Source: Stenocarpella maydis (lineage: Eukaryota; Ascomycota; Sordariomycetes; Diaporthales; Diaporthaceae). Taken from it: DNA of 64,000 nucleotides. Within the stretch, counting starts at the first letter, position 1. Each line of letters begins with the position of its first letter. Below are positions 1 to 10,746 of the stretch, piece after piece. The stretch spans positions 190,807 through 254,806 of the forward strand of contig NQMI01000008.1 in NCBI GenBank assembly GCA_002270565.1, written 5' to 3'. A program made the translations under genes and the position numbers. The notes under the pieces are model-generated. The model was not told the DNA's origin, made no database searches, and was given only the letters and a program-made list of their open reading frames with translations.

Positions 1-357
1 TAATGTTAGTAGGGGTTGGCTATTCTTTGATTGTTTTAATTTTTCCTTTTTATATTTTGATTTTTCCTGGTTTAATTGTATATTTAAGGTAGTTAACTTT
101 TTATATATACTAGCTATACTTTTTTGGTTCTACTAGGAGATTGGCGTTTTAAAGTTTTTAGAGAACCTTTTTGATATGTTTCTTATAATTATTAAGGTTT
201 TCTAAGAAGATGAGAATGTTGTTTAAATAGGTAATAATAAAGATATTAAGGTATTTACTTAGGATTTAGTTAATTATTTCCTAAAATAATATAGGTATAT
301 TAGTTAATCTAAAAGGTATAATTATTAATTTATAATGTTTGTAGTATATTCTTGTTA
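1..357 (-). mobile_element. RIP-degraded Ty3/gypsy retrotransposon, reverse transcriptase fragment
   Basis: Read on the minus strand, one frame gives a continuous but stop-riddled match to the palm/thumb part of a Ty3/gypsy reverse transcriptase. The segment before the active site ends in PFRLTN, the catalytic box reads YLNN where active enzymes have YxDD, and a PGKI segment lies downstream. The Asp-to-Asn changes and the many TAA/TAG codons at positions where Gln is expected are what C-to-T change in CpA on both strands produces, that is RIP. The fragment runs off the left edge of the window and stops abruptly at about 357, where GC-richer DNA begins. The element is dead. The family call rests on motif order, the RIP call on substitution type. 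Confidence 0.8.
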
Positions 358-390
358 AACGGAACCGCTCAGCAGGGCGTTAGTACTCCG

Positions 391-487
391 TGCAAGGAGT
401 TACCCTAGACTTCGTTGTAAGGAGTTACCCTAGACTTTCTAGCAAGGAGTTACCCTAGACTTTGTGTAAGGAGTTACTCTAGACTTG
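391..487. repeat. Tandem repeat, four copies of a 24-25 bp unit
   Basis: Four near-identical head-to-tail units each contain AAGGAGTTACCCTAGACTT (the last has one change). Successive AAGG starts fall at 394, 419, 444 and 468. The array is flanked by related GGGCGTTAG and GGGCGTTGG blocks. It sits in a GC-richer patch inside the AT-rich transposon zone and may be a subterminal or LTR-internal repeat of another element. Confidence 0.8.
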
Positions 488-639
488 CGAGTCGGGCGTT
501 GGTAGCCGTGAGTTAATTATTTTGGTCTGCATTTACACCTTAATTTAGACCTCTGCATTACCCTTATTTCTTATCCAAAAAGTATATAACTTAGGTCATT
601 AGATAGCTTGATTTCTAAAGTTTATATATACTTAATTTA

Positions 640-830
640 GGCATTGCTAGGGCTATGGTTGGCTAGTTGCTTGGAACTAAAGATAGTATATTGGAAGGGC
701 GAATTTTCCGGCTTTTGTAAACTTGCACTAGAGCCTACCGTAGCGTGCCCGCGGGTGAGACAATGTTGAAGGGTATATAAGGAGGGCTTACAGAAGCCCA
801 ACTTAATTCAATATAAAGTTGTCCAGACTA
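640..830 (+). mobile_element. Possible LTR or promoter remnant
   Basis: A less AT-rich block has a TATATAA box at 774-780 followed by a short hairpin (GGGCTTACAGAAGCCC). This layout resembles the U3/R part of a retrotransposon LTR. No matching second LTR or target duplication is visible, so the call is tentative. Confidence 0.3.
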
Positions 831-1029
831 TTATTAATCGTCCCAATTCGCCTTAGAGCACCATACTACGACCCTGTCGGAAAACACACGCTGAACTGTA
901 TGCGATTTTATCACACATATTTTCAGACTAATCTCTCTTCTCTATCTCCTTTCTCTTATACCTTTTATTTCCTTCTTTCTATCCGTTATTATATTAAAGA
1001 CTCCTCTTCCTATACTTATTAAAGTACGT

Positions 1030-2450
1030 AAGGGCTCTAGTAGAATAGTAGGCCTTAGATTAGATAGCTTTAGATGTTTTTCCCATCATCCCTCTATCTC
1101 TAGTGGCCCCAGTCCCGTTTTTAGCAGTTAAGAAGTTTATAAAAGATATATAAGTAATAGCATATTAAATTACTCTTTTAAGTAATTAGGTCCATACCCT
1201 TACGAAGGCTAATACTAGGCTTATAAAGCACTAGAAGGCTAAAAGAAGTTAGGTTTAGCTTAAAAGAGTACTTAATATTAAGAAATCTCTACTAATAACT
1301 AATAAAAAAATAAAAGGAGAAGTAATTAGCTAATAAAATAGCTAGTAATAATGAGGATTTAGTTTACAGTAGACTAAGTAAATAATAATATAGCAATCAC
1401 AGTAAAACTAAGCATAATATAAAAACTTATAAAAAGAATATAAAAAAGTCTAATAAGCTAGATTATAAGTAAATAATAATAAATCTAGCCTAGTTAGCAT
1501 TAATTAGTATAAATATATATATATATATATTAGTAGTCTGCAATAAATCAAGATTTTAAGACTAAAGTTAGCACTATTTAATATAAAATACATTTTTCGT
1601 ACTAAAAGTTACTCTCTTTAGACTAGTACTATACTTATCCTAACTACTTTAAATTTATAAAATCAATTAAACTTAAGTAATTAGGTATAATTAGCACTAA
1701 TTTGTTACTAATTTATACTAATTTTGATTAAATATCTAGCCCTAGGCAGGTGCTAGGGTAGCCTAAAGTTAATAAATTTGCTTAAAACTAGCCACTTCCT
1801 GGTCCTAGTCATTTCCTAGTACCCTATGTAATTTAAAGTTATTATAGCAATAGTAGTGTGCAACAGCACATTGGTGGGCTATCGCTACAGCCACCATACT
1901 GTAGCCAGAGGGTGTAGTTGCTTACTAAGCAACTACCACCCACTATATAGACCCGAGATGGCTGGCGGGCTACGCCCACTGCACCCACTACTCGAGAGAG
2001 ATAGAGAGAATTATAACAACAACACCCCACTCGTATTGTAATACGTGACCCATCCAACAGTTATTATGATTATATTTATATTTAAATTTATAGCTTAATA
2101 ATAAGTCTATATAAATAACTTTAAATTTAGTATTATTAAAGCTTTTAAGATATAATATTAGCTTATATTTTTTTAAAAAAAAGTTTAATTGTATTACTTG
2201 TAAGGGCTAATTAATTTAAAAGCTTATGTTTTTAAAGATGTAGTATATTTTAGGAAAGATCTTAAGTAATTTAGCTATAATAGGTATAATATTATTATTT
2301 ATATTTTATTTATTTATTAGTATAAGTTTTATAATTAAAACACTTAAGAAATTAAAGTTACTCTTATTATTATTATTTTTTAGTATTAATTATTAGCCTA
2401 TACCCTAGTCTTGCTTAGGATTTATTGAAATAGTATTAGAGGGGATGGCT
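1030..2450. mobile_element. AT-rich, RIP-like repeat debris
   Basis: This is about 1.4 kb of strongly AT-rich sequence dominated by TpA, with an (AT)n run near 1510-1530 and no usable reading frame. It is interrupted only at about 1857-2059 by a GC-richer block that holds a TATATAG box (1944-1950) and ends in CATCCAACA, possibly a solo LTR. I see no gene here. Confidence 0.6.
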
Positions 2451-2976
2451 TTGGAATGGTGCTAATTGCGGACTAAATGCAACCCCGGATGAAATGTTTT
2501 GTAGCAGGTTACTTATATAATGTATTTGACAATCTCTCGCTCTCCCCCTCTTTTGAAAAGGAAGAAAACGAAAAAGATGAAGAAAAGTGTTGCCCTGTGT
2601 TTGTCAGCATGGAATCCTTTAATTCTTGCTGGAGTCTATAATATTACACGCCGAAAGAACCGACTGGTCACTGTGGTAATGGAGTGCTGGCCCTAGGCCC
2701 GTAAAAGGACGTCCACCCCACGACTCCTAGTGCATGAGCCGCCTCCATGCTTGATTGTGGGTCTCAAGATTAGTGTAGCTCGACCTCGACCCAAAAAGTT
2801 CCTCGCGCACGTTAATGCACTCTACACCCACTGCAGCACCTCCGCGACTATCAAAGCGCCACTCGGACATGGCTACTCCTATGCCTCAAGCCTGCTCCGA
2901 CCTCTGACCGTTTCCTTCGCAGCAGGTACGGGCGGCCTCTACACGTTGACCTTCAACTCGCGCGCGTCGTCTCAGG

Positions 2977-5103
2977 ATGACCTCGTCGACCACACGGAAC
3001 CTGAGGCGCTACGATCCCTTGCACAACCAAGACCCTCTCCCGTACGGCTCTTTCTACTCGGAAGAGAAGCTCTGGGACAGGGTAACCCAGCCCAGTGTCG
3101 TCATCCCCGCCCTCGTGCTCCTGGTCTCCGTCGCCTACCAATTCGCACACAGCCAAGCAGCCTCCCGCGGCAGACAGCTACCATCCGCAGGCGACCTCAT
3201 CTGGGACGGCGTCGTCCTCATCTGCCCGGCCCGCCTGCTCTACGCTGTCGATCGATGGGTCAACCCCCCCCCGTTTCCTACGCCCATGCTTCAACGACAG
3301 CCCGCGACCCACGCTGCTAAGAGCGATGTCCTCCGAAAGATCCTGCGGACCGACCAGCCCGGTGGAATAGTGGCCTCCGTGTCCGAGGCCGGTCGGCGCA
3401 CGCTGTCAAACACCTTCTCTGGATCAAAGGGCAAGTCGGACCGGCCTGCCGGCCTGGGGAACTGGGACAACTCGTGCTTTCAGAACAGCATCCTACAGGG
3501 CCTGGCATCCCTGAAACACCTCCCGCGCTACCTCGGCGGCTTCAACACCCCCGTACAACCACAGGTCGGAGACAAGACGACCACCGCCGGAACTCTCCGC
3601 TCCTTCATCGCCGAGTTGAACGACACATCCAATAATGGCAGGACACTATATACCCCCAACGTCCTCAAGAACATGAGCACGATACAGCAGCAAGACGCGC
3701 AGGAATACTTCTCGAAGCTCATGGACCAGACAGACAAGGACATAGAAAAGGCTGCCAAGGCTGCGTGCCGACAGGCTGGTTTCGAGGCCGATCTCAACAG
3801 GGACGACACCGCGGCCAGCCAACACAGCGACGATAGTGGCTACCAGAGCCTGCCGATGCTTGCCAAGGCCGGCTCGGAGCTGGTTACACTGCGCAACCCG
3901 CTCGAAGGTCTCTCGGCCCAGCGCGTCGCCTGCATGTCATGCGGGCACTCTGAAGGGCTCTCCATGATCCCTTTCAACTGCCTGACCCTCAACTTCGAGG
4001 TCGGCATCTCGCACTACGACCTTTTCGAGCTGCTGGATAACCTCGTGCGGCTCGAACCGATCCAAGGCGTCGAATGTGTCAAATGCACCCTCCTGGAGTA
4101 CCGAAAAGGGCTGCAGCGCCTCTCGAGGACCATACCAGCCGCCGCAGCCAGGCTACGGGCAGTAGAAGATGTCCTGGAGGATGAGGAGTTTGACGATAGG
4201 ATCCTGAAGCAGCTCAAGATTCCCGACGTGCAGAAGATCAGCTCGACCAAGACGAAACAGGTTGTCGTGGGGAGGCCTCCGCCCAGTCTGGTGATTCACA
4301 TGAACCGCTCCGTCTTCGACCCCAGCACATTCCGCTCGTACAAGAACCTTGCTGCGGTTGAGTTCCCCAAGACCCTGGACCTGGGCCCCTGGTGCATCGG
4401 GAGTGCCGAGGGGAGGCCGACTCCGGGAGGGACCAGACCGCAGGACGGCGACGACCGAGAGGCTGCTGGTGATGAGGAGAGGTGGGTGCTCGACCCAAGA
4501 GCATCGATGGTGGCGGGCGATGCGCACCCGTCCAAGATCTCGGGTCCCATATATGAGCTAAGAGCTGTGGTGACCCATTACGGTAGGCACGAGAACGGCC
4601 ATTACGTGTGCTACAAGAGGGGGAACACAGGTATACACGATACCGACAAGTCCGAGGGAGAAGCCGACCAGGACCAGCCACCAAACCTGGTGGGGGACGA
4701 CCACTCCTCCGACACTGTCGACGGCGCCATCGAGAGCAACCGTCCGGACGGGGCGAAACATCCCTCGGAGAAGGACACCACGCAAGAGCCATATGGCAAG
4801 GGGGAGGATCCGGGCTCTCAGTGGTGGCGCCTCAGCGACGAGACGGTTTACAAAGTCCCCGAGCAGGAAGTCTTGTCGCAGGGAGGCGTCTTTATGCTCT
4901 TCTACGACTGCGTCGATCCCAACTCGGTCCTGGTCGCGCCCGCGCCCCACCATGAGCCCGCGTCCGCCACCCATTCGTTGTCCGAGGACTCTGCCTCCAC
5001 CGTCTGCGACCCGGTGGAAGCGGAGCCGGCGAAAACCGGTGCGGTCGTAGTCTCGAAGGCCCCCAGCCCGGCAAATTTATTCGGGATCCTGTCGGCGGCA
5101 TAG
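2977..5103 (+). CDS. Membrane-anchored ubiquitin carboxyl-terminal hydrolase (USP/C19, Ubp16/USP30-like)
   Basis: Intronless, 708 residues. It removes ubiquitin from protein conjugates. A hydrophobic helix at about residues 39-57 near the N-terminus, with the catalytic domain behind it, matches the layout of Ubp16/USP30, which sit in the mitochondrial outer membrane; that location is inferred. The Cys box is GLGNWDNSCF with nucleophile C167, and it differs from the usual GLxNLGNTCY. The His box HENGHYVCY supplies H542, and the SDETV segment supplies D621, so the triad is complete. Two CxxC pairs (CMSC, CVKC) in the middle suggest a zinc ribbon in the fingers region. The acidic insert at about residues 550-610 is probably disordered. 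The start was chosen because it precedes the helix directly; a longer overlapping frame from 2730 is a shadow. Confidence 0.92.
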   Translation: MTSSTTRNLRRYDPLHNQDPLPYGSFYSEEKLWDRVTQPSVVIPALVLLVSVAYQFAHSQAASRGRQLPSAGDLIWDGVVLICPARLLYAVDRWVNPPPFPTPMLQRQPATHAAKSDVLRKILRTDQPGGIVASVSEAGRRTLSNTFSGSKGKSDRPAGLGNWDNSCFQNSILQGLASLKHLPRYLGGFNTPVQPQVGDKTTTAGTLRSFIAELNDTSNNGRTLYTPNVLKNMSTIQQQDAQEYFSKLMDQTDKDIEKAAKAACRQAGFEADLNRDDTAASQHSDDSGYQSLPMLAKAGSELVTLRNPLEGLSAQRVACMSCGHSEGLSMIPFNCLTLNFEVGISHYDLFELLDNLVRLEPIQGVECVKCTLLEYRKGLQRLSRTIPAAAARLRAVEDVLEDEEFDDRILKQLKIPDVQKISSTKTKQVVVGRPPPSLVIHMNRSVFDPSTFRSYKNLAAVEFPKTLDLGPWCIGSAEGRPTPGGTRPQDGDDREAAGDEERWVLDPRASMVAGDAHPSKISGPIYELRAVVTHYGRHENGHYVCYKRGNTGIHDTDKSEGEADQDQPPNLVGDDHSSDTVDGAIESNRPDGAKHPSEKDTTQEPYGKGEDPGSQWWRLSDETVYKVPEQEVLSQGGVFMLFYDCVDPNSVLVAPAPHHEPASATHSLSEDSASTVCDPVEAEPAKTGAVVVSKAPSPANLFGILSAA

Positions 5104-6239
5104 GGCGGCGCGAGGAGGGTTCTTTCTCCGACATCCGGGTACGGGCTGTTTCTGCGACGAGGAGAGCATTCAGAAATAAAAGAAGAAAAAAACAGAAAAA
5201 AAGGACGATTGTGATTCGAAGACAAGTGGTAGTTCTTGCATAGCGTCGGCGTTTGCTGGCCCTGTTTCCCGCACCGCTTAAGGGATAACGGGGGCCCAAG
5301 TTGTCCCGAACAGAGCGTTTTAATGGTGGTAGCTTGTTATTCCTATCACGATATCCCAGGGGACTTTTACGGAGTATATGAGCTTACGAGGTGTGGATCC
5401 CACCGCATAAACCAAGAGAGGAGCGTGTGCGCACGTGCTGGTACGGACAGATCAAAGGTGAACAGAGTAGGCGACCCGGTTTGGATGAGGCATAGTTTTG
5501 TTTTTCTGTCATGCAGGCAAAATAATTCCGAATACGAGACATGAGCGGGCGGTCATACGCCTGCTTTCCGCCTTCACTGACGCCGAGCAATCCTTCTGTG
5601 ACTATACTATGATATGTATGCATGTGTGGGAGGAATGTGTGTGTGTATGTGTGGGTGGGTGGATGTGTGTGCAGGTAGGTGGGTGTGAGAACCACACAAC
5701 CACCACCACCATCACTGCCGCCCGCCTTCTTCCCAGAGGCAAGCGCCGCTTTTGTTTATGTACATTAAAATATATGTGGTCTGGTAGTTTTGTGGTGTTG
5801 TCGACAGAAGAGCTCCAGGCCCATGCCTTGTATATGTGTGTATATGTGTATGTGTATGTATGCCGCGTTGGCTCTTTTCGTTCTCCTGCGGACGGACCAT
5901 CTGGTCCCCCAGCGGGCCTCTGAAGTAATGCCACTCACTATGTGGTGTAGATATAATAGTAGATCGTAAGTTGCTTGCAAGGTGAGCGTAATGCTCCAGG
6001 GTGTGCCGCCAATATGCTGGACGCCCGTCTCCCGTCGCGGCGTCTTCCTCTGCGTCATCCCATGGCTCATACAAAGAGGTTCAAAGTATGGTCGGGTGGC
6101 GTTGTTTGGTGTCGGTCTGCTGTTTCCAGGGTATCATCGGTCCGGTCGTCCAATTGCGTTCGCTCATAGGGTTCCAAACACCGCGCGCTTTTGCATCCAG
6201 CTGGCATTGTTACACAAAACAAAGCGCCCCCCCCCCTTT
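5104..6239. other. Intergenic spacer with GT-rich microsatellites
   Basis: Convergent 3' ends of the protease and the P450. It contains GT/GTGG-rich simple sequence near 5636-5690 and 5830-5865 and one TACGGAGTA 9-mer near 5368. No supported gene. Confidence 0.6.
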
Positions 6240-7832
6240 TCATGCATCGACCGTCCGCCGCCTGAACAGTATCTCCGCATTGGGGTTGGGCGTCTTGGAC
6301 ATCATCAACATCATTCCCTCTGGCCTGGACTCCCCCTCCTTCAGCTTGATCTCGAAGTTGATGAGGAAGTACGCCAGGATCATCTTGATCTCGTTGCCGG
6401 CAAAGAAGCGGCCGGGGCAGGCGTGCTTGCCGGCGCCAAAGTTCATGTTGGTGTCACTGATGCTCGTGAACTGGTGCCTGTTCATGTCGTCCTCGCTCCG
6501 CTGGCGCATCTGGTAGAATCGCAGTGCGTCGAAGCGGTCCGGGTCCGGGAAGTAGCGCTCGTCGTGGCTGATGCCGCACTGTGGGGCGAGCACCTTGGTC
6601 CCCGCGGGGAGGTGCGTGCCGTCGGACAGGTCGATGGGCTGGACGACCTTGCGGATGAAGGAGGTGACGTTGCCCGACAGGCGCTGCACCTCCTTCATGA
6701 AGCTGTCGAGCTTCTTGAGCTTGCTCATCGAGTCCTTCCTCGCCCAGCCGTTGGCGTCGCCCTCGAGCACCGCGACGGCCTCCTCCCTCAGCTCCTCCGC
6801 GAACTCCGAGTTGGCAGCTAGGTCGTACACGCAGTCAACGAGGAGGTTGTTGGTCGTGTGAATCGATGCGGCGCTGAGGATGAGCTGCAGCTCGGCCTGA
6901 GCCTGGTAGTCCCTCTTCTCTCCTTCGGGAAGCGCGTCCAGCAGCCACTGGATCAGGTCGTCCGGCTTCTCATAGCCGGGACAGTCCATATCCCGCAGGC
7001 GCTCCTCGATGATTGGGATCAGCATCTCCTTGGCTTCAGACTCGTCCTTCCTGAGCTTCCCCAGGTCCGAGACGAGGTACTGCCCGACCGGCCGGAGCCA
7101 GGCCGGGAAGAACTGGAGCTTCACCAGCGAGAGAAAGATATGCACTGCAAAGTTAATGCTGATTCCCATCCACTGCTCCTGTCGGCAGATCGAGGGGCCG
7201 ACGAAGGCCCTCCCGCTTGTCCTTGCGATACACCTCAGGGCGAACGGTTGGAACTTGACGGGCGTCCACTCCTTGCACTCGGGGAACTCGGTGGCGGTGA
7301 TGTACTCGACCTCCTCCTTCAATTGCGGGATCAGGCGCGCGAGATTCTGGGTTAGTTTCGTCCGCACCAAAGTTGCGAGCAGGTCCTGGTGCCGTTCTGG
7401 GCAGAACTTTGTATATCTGCTCATCAGCGCCTCGCTGACAGCCTCTGTGGCGCTCAGGACGTCCTCGGGAAGGCCCTTCAGCTCGCTGATAAGCTTGGCT
7501 GGTAGCAAGACTTGGACCCCCTCTGTTGCCTTGATCTGATAGACCCTGTCATGAAACTGATGTACCAGTTAGCTGTCATGATTGAGAGTGGTCTGCGTTA
7601 GCGAGTGTTATACCTTGGTGTACGAGTCCCGAACGAGGGTCTCGGCATCGAAGTACCATTTCAATATCGAAGCCCTGTAGAAGGGCGCCTTGATTCCCTT
7701 CGACTTGATGGTCTGTGATGACTGGAACAGCCACGCCACCAAGAGTATCGCGCCTATGGCGACATAGTAACTGAGATGCTGGCTCCGTATAACCAGAGGC
7801 GTGGATGATATGAAATCAACAGACGACTCCAT
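6240..7832 (-). CDS. Cytochrome P450 monooxygenase (ent-kaurene oxidase-like fungal type)
   Basis: Two exons (7832-7614 and 7556-6240) joined across a 57-bp intron with a GT donor and CAG acceptor, giving 511 residues, a normal microsomal P450 length. An N-terminal membrane anchor lies at about residues 21-38. The I helix reads ASIHTTNN instead of the textbook AGxDT, as in the fungal ent-kaurene-oxidase-like families. The ExxR motif is EVQR, and the heme loop FGAGKHACPGR places the thiolate at C453. It should hydroxylate or oxidise a hydrophobic substrate at the ER using P450 reductase. No terpene cyclase or polyketide synthase lies beside it, so the substrate cannot be inferred. ATGs at 7955 and 7922 would add an odd Ser/Pro-rich leader; 7832 puts the anchor near the N-terminus. 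Confidence 0.93.
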
Positions 7833-10714
7833 CTTGAAATACCGGCCCAGGGATGATGCGTTGTTGGGCATTGGCGCGATGGGGCAACAATGCGAGTATG
7901 TGGATGGTTGCGAGGCCGCCATCGGACTCGCCGTGACACTCGATACCTGACACATGACCAGTCGTTGTGTGCCAAAGTCGTCGCCTGCTGGGAGAAGCCG
8001 CGGGTCTATCTCACGAAAGGCGTGGGCCGCGTGGAATCGTGGAACAAGAGTATGTTCGGATGCGAGAGTCTACTGTAAAGGAGATGGTTGAAAAGAAGGT
8101 TTGAACAGAGCAAGCTCGGCACAGGCACAGCGGGCCAGGAAGTAGGTATACGAAGGGAGACGCGCAGGCCCAGGTACTGACCCAGGAAAGGGGGGCCGGA
8201 AGCCGAGCGGAAGGAGTGACGTTGGGAGTGAGAAGAAAAGAGATGACGAGGTATCGCATCCGGTAGGGCCAAGTAAAAGATCGGTCGAGTTCCTCGTTTG
8301 GGCAATAGGAGGAGAGGCGACGGAGGCGACACGAGAGAGAACAGAGGAACAGAACGTTAAGGCCGAACAAGCAGCGACAGCATTGGTAGCCAAGCAGGTT
8401 TCCGTCGGCGGCAGCCAGCTAATATGGCACAGACATATCGGCCGGAAGAGGCTGGAAAGGAGAAGGACTGAAGGGGGCAAGCAAGGAGAGGAGTGGCGCG
8501 CGAGAAGGGCGCCTCCTGTGACTGGCTGACTGGCTGACTGTGAAGGTGAGGAAAAAGCCACGACAGCAACGACGACGGATGTGGAGGAGACGAGATGGGC
8601 AATGAGACAGCCAGAGAGACAGACCTTTGATAGACAGCTGGAAACGAAACCCACGCGGTACACAGCAGGGCAGGGCAGAGCACCACACAAGATCCAGACA
8701 GGCCTCTGGCAAGGGCAGAGGCTGGTCTGCTACACCGTTTGTGTAGTAGTGTCTCCGGTTTGGGCTCACGACAGCGAGGCCCCATGGCTCGAGGTGTTGC
8801 CGGAATCTTGGCATCGCCTCAGAGGCCAGACAAGGAGAAGTCACAGAAGGTGAGCGACAAGCCTGAGAGGGTCGTGCATGGCAGGTCGTGGCAGAGGCCG
8901 GCGAGAGACGTTGATTTGCTGTTGCCATCTGAAACAGGCCGGCCAGGGGCACGTGTCGGCATCAGCTTCAGCCGCGCCTCAAGATCTCGCTTGGACCACG
9001 CCTGCCGATCTGTTAGTGGCCCGTCTCCCGCGCGACTGCACGCAATAGCCCGCTGCACCCTGCGCCCGCCCTGGCGCTAACAGCCGGGGATTTTCCGCAT
9101 GGTGCCGACTATCATCAGCCTTGGGGTGCTTTTTTTGTGGGAGAGCCCCCCCACTCCCTCTGTAGCAGCCGCATCAACGGGCGGGCCAGACTGAACCTAA
9201 CCTCTTGTTGTATGTACTCGTCCTGCTGCTTGCTTGCGCTTCCAATCAGCCAGCAGCAAGCCACACAAGCTTTCGTAACTCTTCTTCCCCACATTATCCA
9301 CAGGCTCCAAAACCCACGGGGCTGCTTGCTATTGCATGTTGGCGCATATCTCAGCTACTCCTGTGCCTTGTGCGGATCTCCGGAACTCGGCCGTGACCCG
9401 ATCGTCCTCCTGCCACATGTGTCCAGACCAATCACATCGTCTCGGGTGCTTGGGAACCGAGTGCATCTATATTTTGACCTCACTACAGGGTCCAGCATGC
9501 ACCATGGGCTCGGTGCCTGGGGCAAGGCAGGCAAGAGCCGTCATCGAGGAGCGCTGCTGTCATCATTCCCAGCAGGCATCCCGAATAGTTTGCTTCTTAT
9601 CAAACACCCCACCAATCTCCCTTGGTTTCGCCAGGCACTCGTCCTGTCTTTTCTCCCCACGGATCGCACAAATCGTAGATGTGCCGGTGCTCGCGCGCAA
9701 ACCACAATGCAAACCCACATCACTGTCCGCTGCGACGAACAGGGTGCGCCATGTCGGAGCCGGGCCTGCGCGTCAAGGCCACGGCTGTAACGATGTTGAC
9801 TTCTCCAAACATGAGCGGTCACAAGCATACATATAACGTGCTCCTGCCAAGACCTATTCATCCCAACAGACCCAGTGGGCCTAAACCGAGTGGGTGGGAA
9901 ACTTCAGTTGCATGTGTCACCAGAGCTGGCTCACCCTACCTGCATACCACCAGCCTGCCTTAGTTCGGTGCGGTTATACCTCCCTCGGCTGTCTCCGCAC
10001 GGCCGGAAACCCCGACGGCTGTCCTTAACATGCTCGCACTATACTTCCGCGGCAGGGCCACGACTGTGTCAGACCCGCCCGCAGGGCTGGTGATAAGGCT
10101 TGAGATATCTCGCATCAACCGCACCTCCCTTCGCGGCCCGCATGTGCACCACCCCCGATTCTGGGACCAACTACCGGGCACTACCATACTATGACGCGGT
10201 GTGTCACAGGAGAAGACAGGACGAGAAGAGATGAAAGAACGGCCTTGAGCCTTGGCTTGGTGGTGATGCCCAGTGCTGACCAAGGTGGCCTGCCCTTGCG
10301 GCATGTCTCCGTGACCGAGCTTCTGAGACGCAAGCACAATTTTGGGAAGTACCACCGGCTGTGACAAGCCAACGACAAGCATAGATCCGCCGGCCCGCCA
10401 ACAAGCACTCGATCTGCACATGCTTGGCACCCCTATACCCTCGAGCTACCCAGTCTGCTCGAGATCGATGCGCCACGATCTGCCAGCCGATCTGGGCCGT
10501 GAAAGACCAAGAAACCTTGCACGCGAGGCTGTGACCCTACCCAAGCCGTCAATCACATCACATCACCTCGCCGCCTTGAGTCTGACGCACATCGCGGCAT
10601 CATGGTTGCGCATCCTGCCTCCTACCCTGGCCCGATGCTTCGTTTCTCCACGGCATGCGGGCGCAAGCGTGGAAGCAATGTGATCAAGTAAGGACTAGGG
10701 CGAAAAGATAAACA

Positions 10715-10746
<32 letters not shown>

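Noticed and set aside
9137..9790. 217-codon frame in the gene-poor region
   Set aside because: No recognisable block, composition like random translation, overlapping frames on both strands.
10715..10745. (CA)n and other microsatellites as possible origins or telomeric tracts
   Set aside because: Simple repeats only; no TTAGGG-type array and no supporting features.
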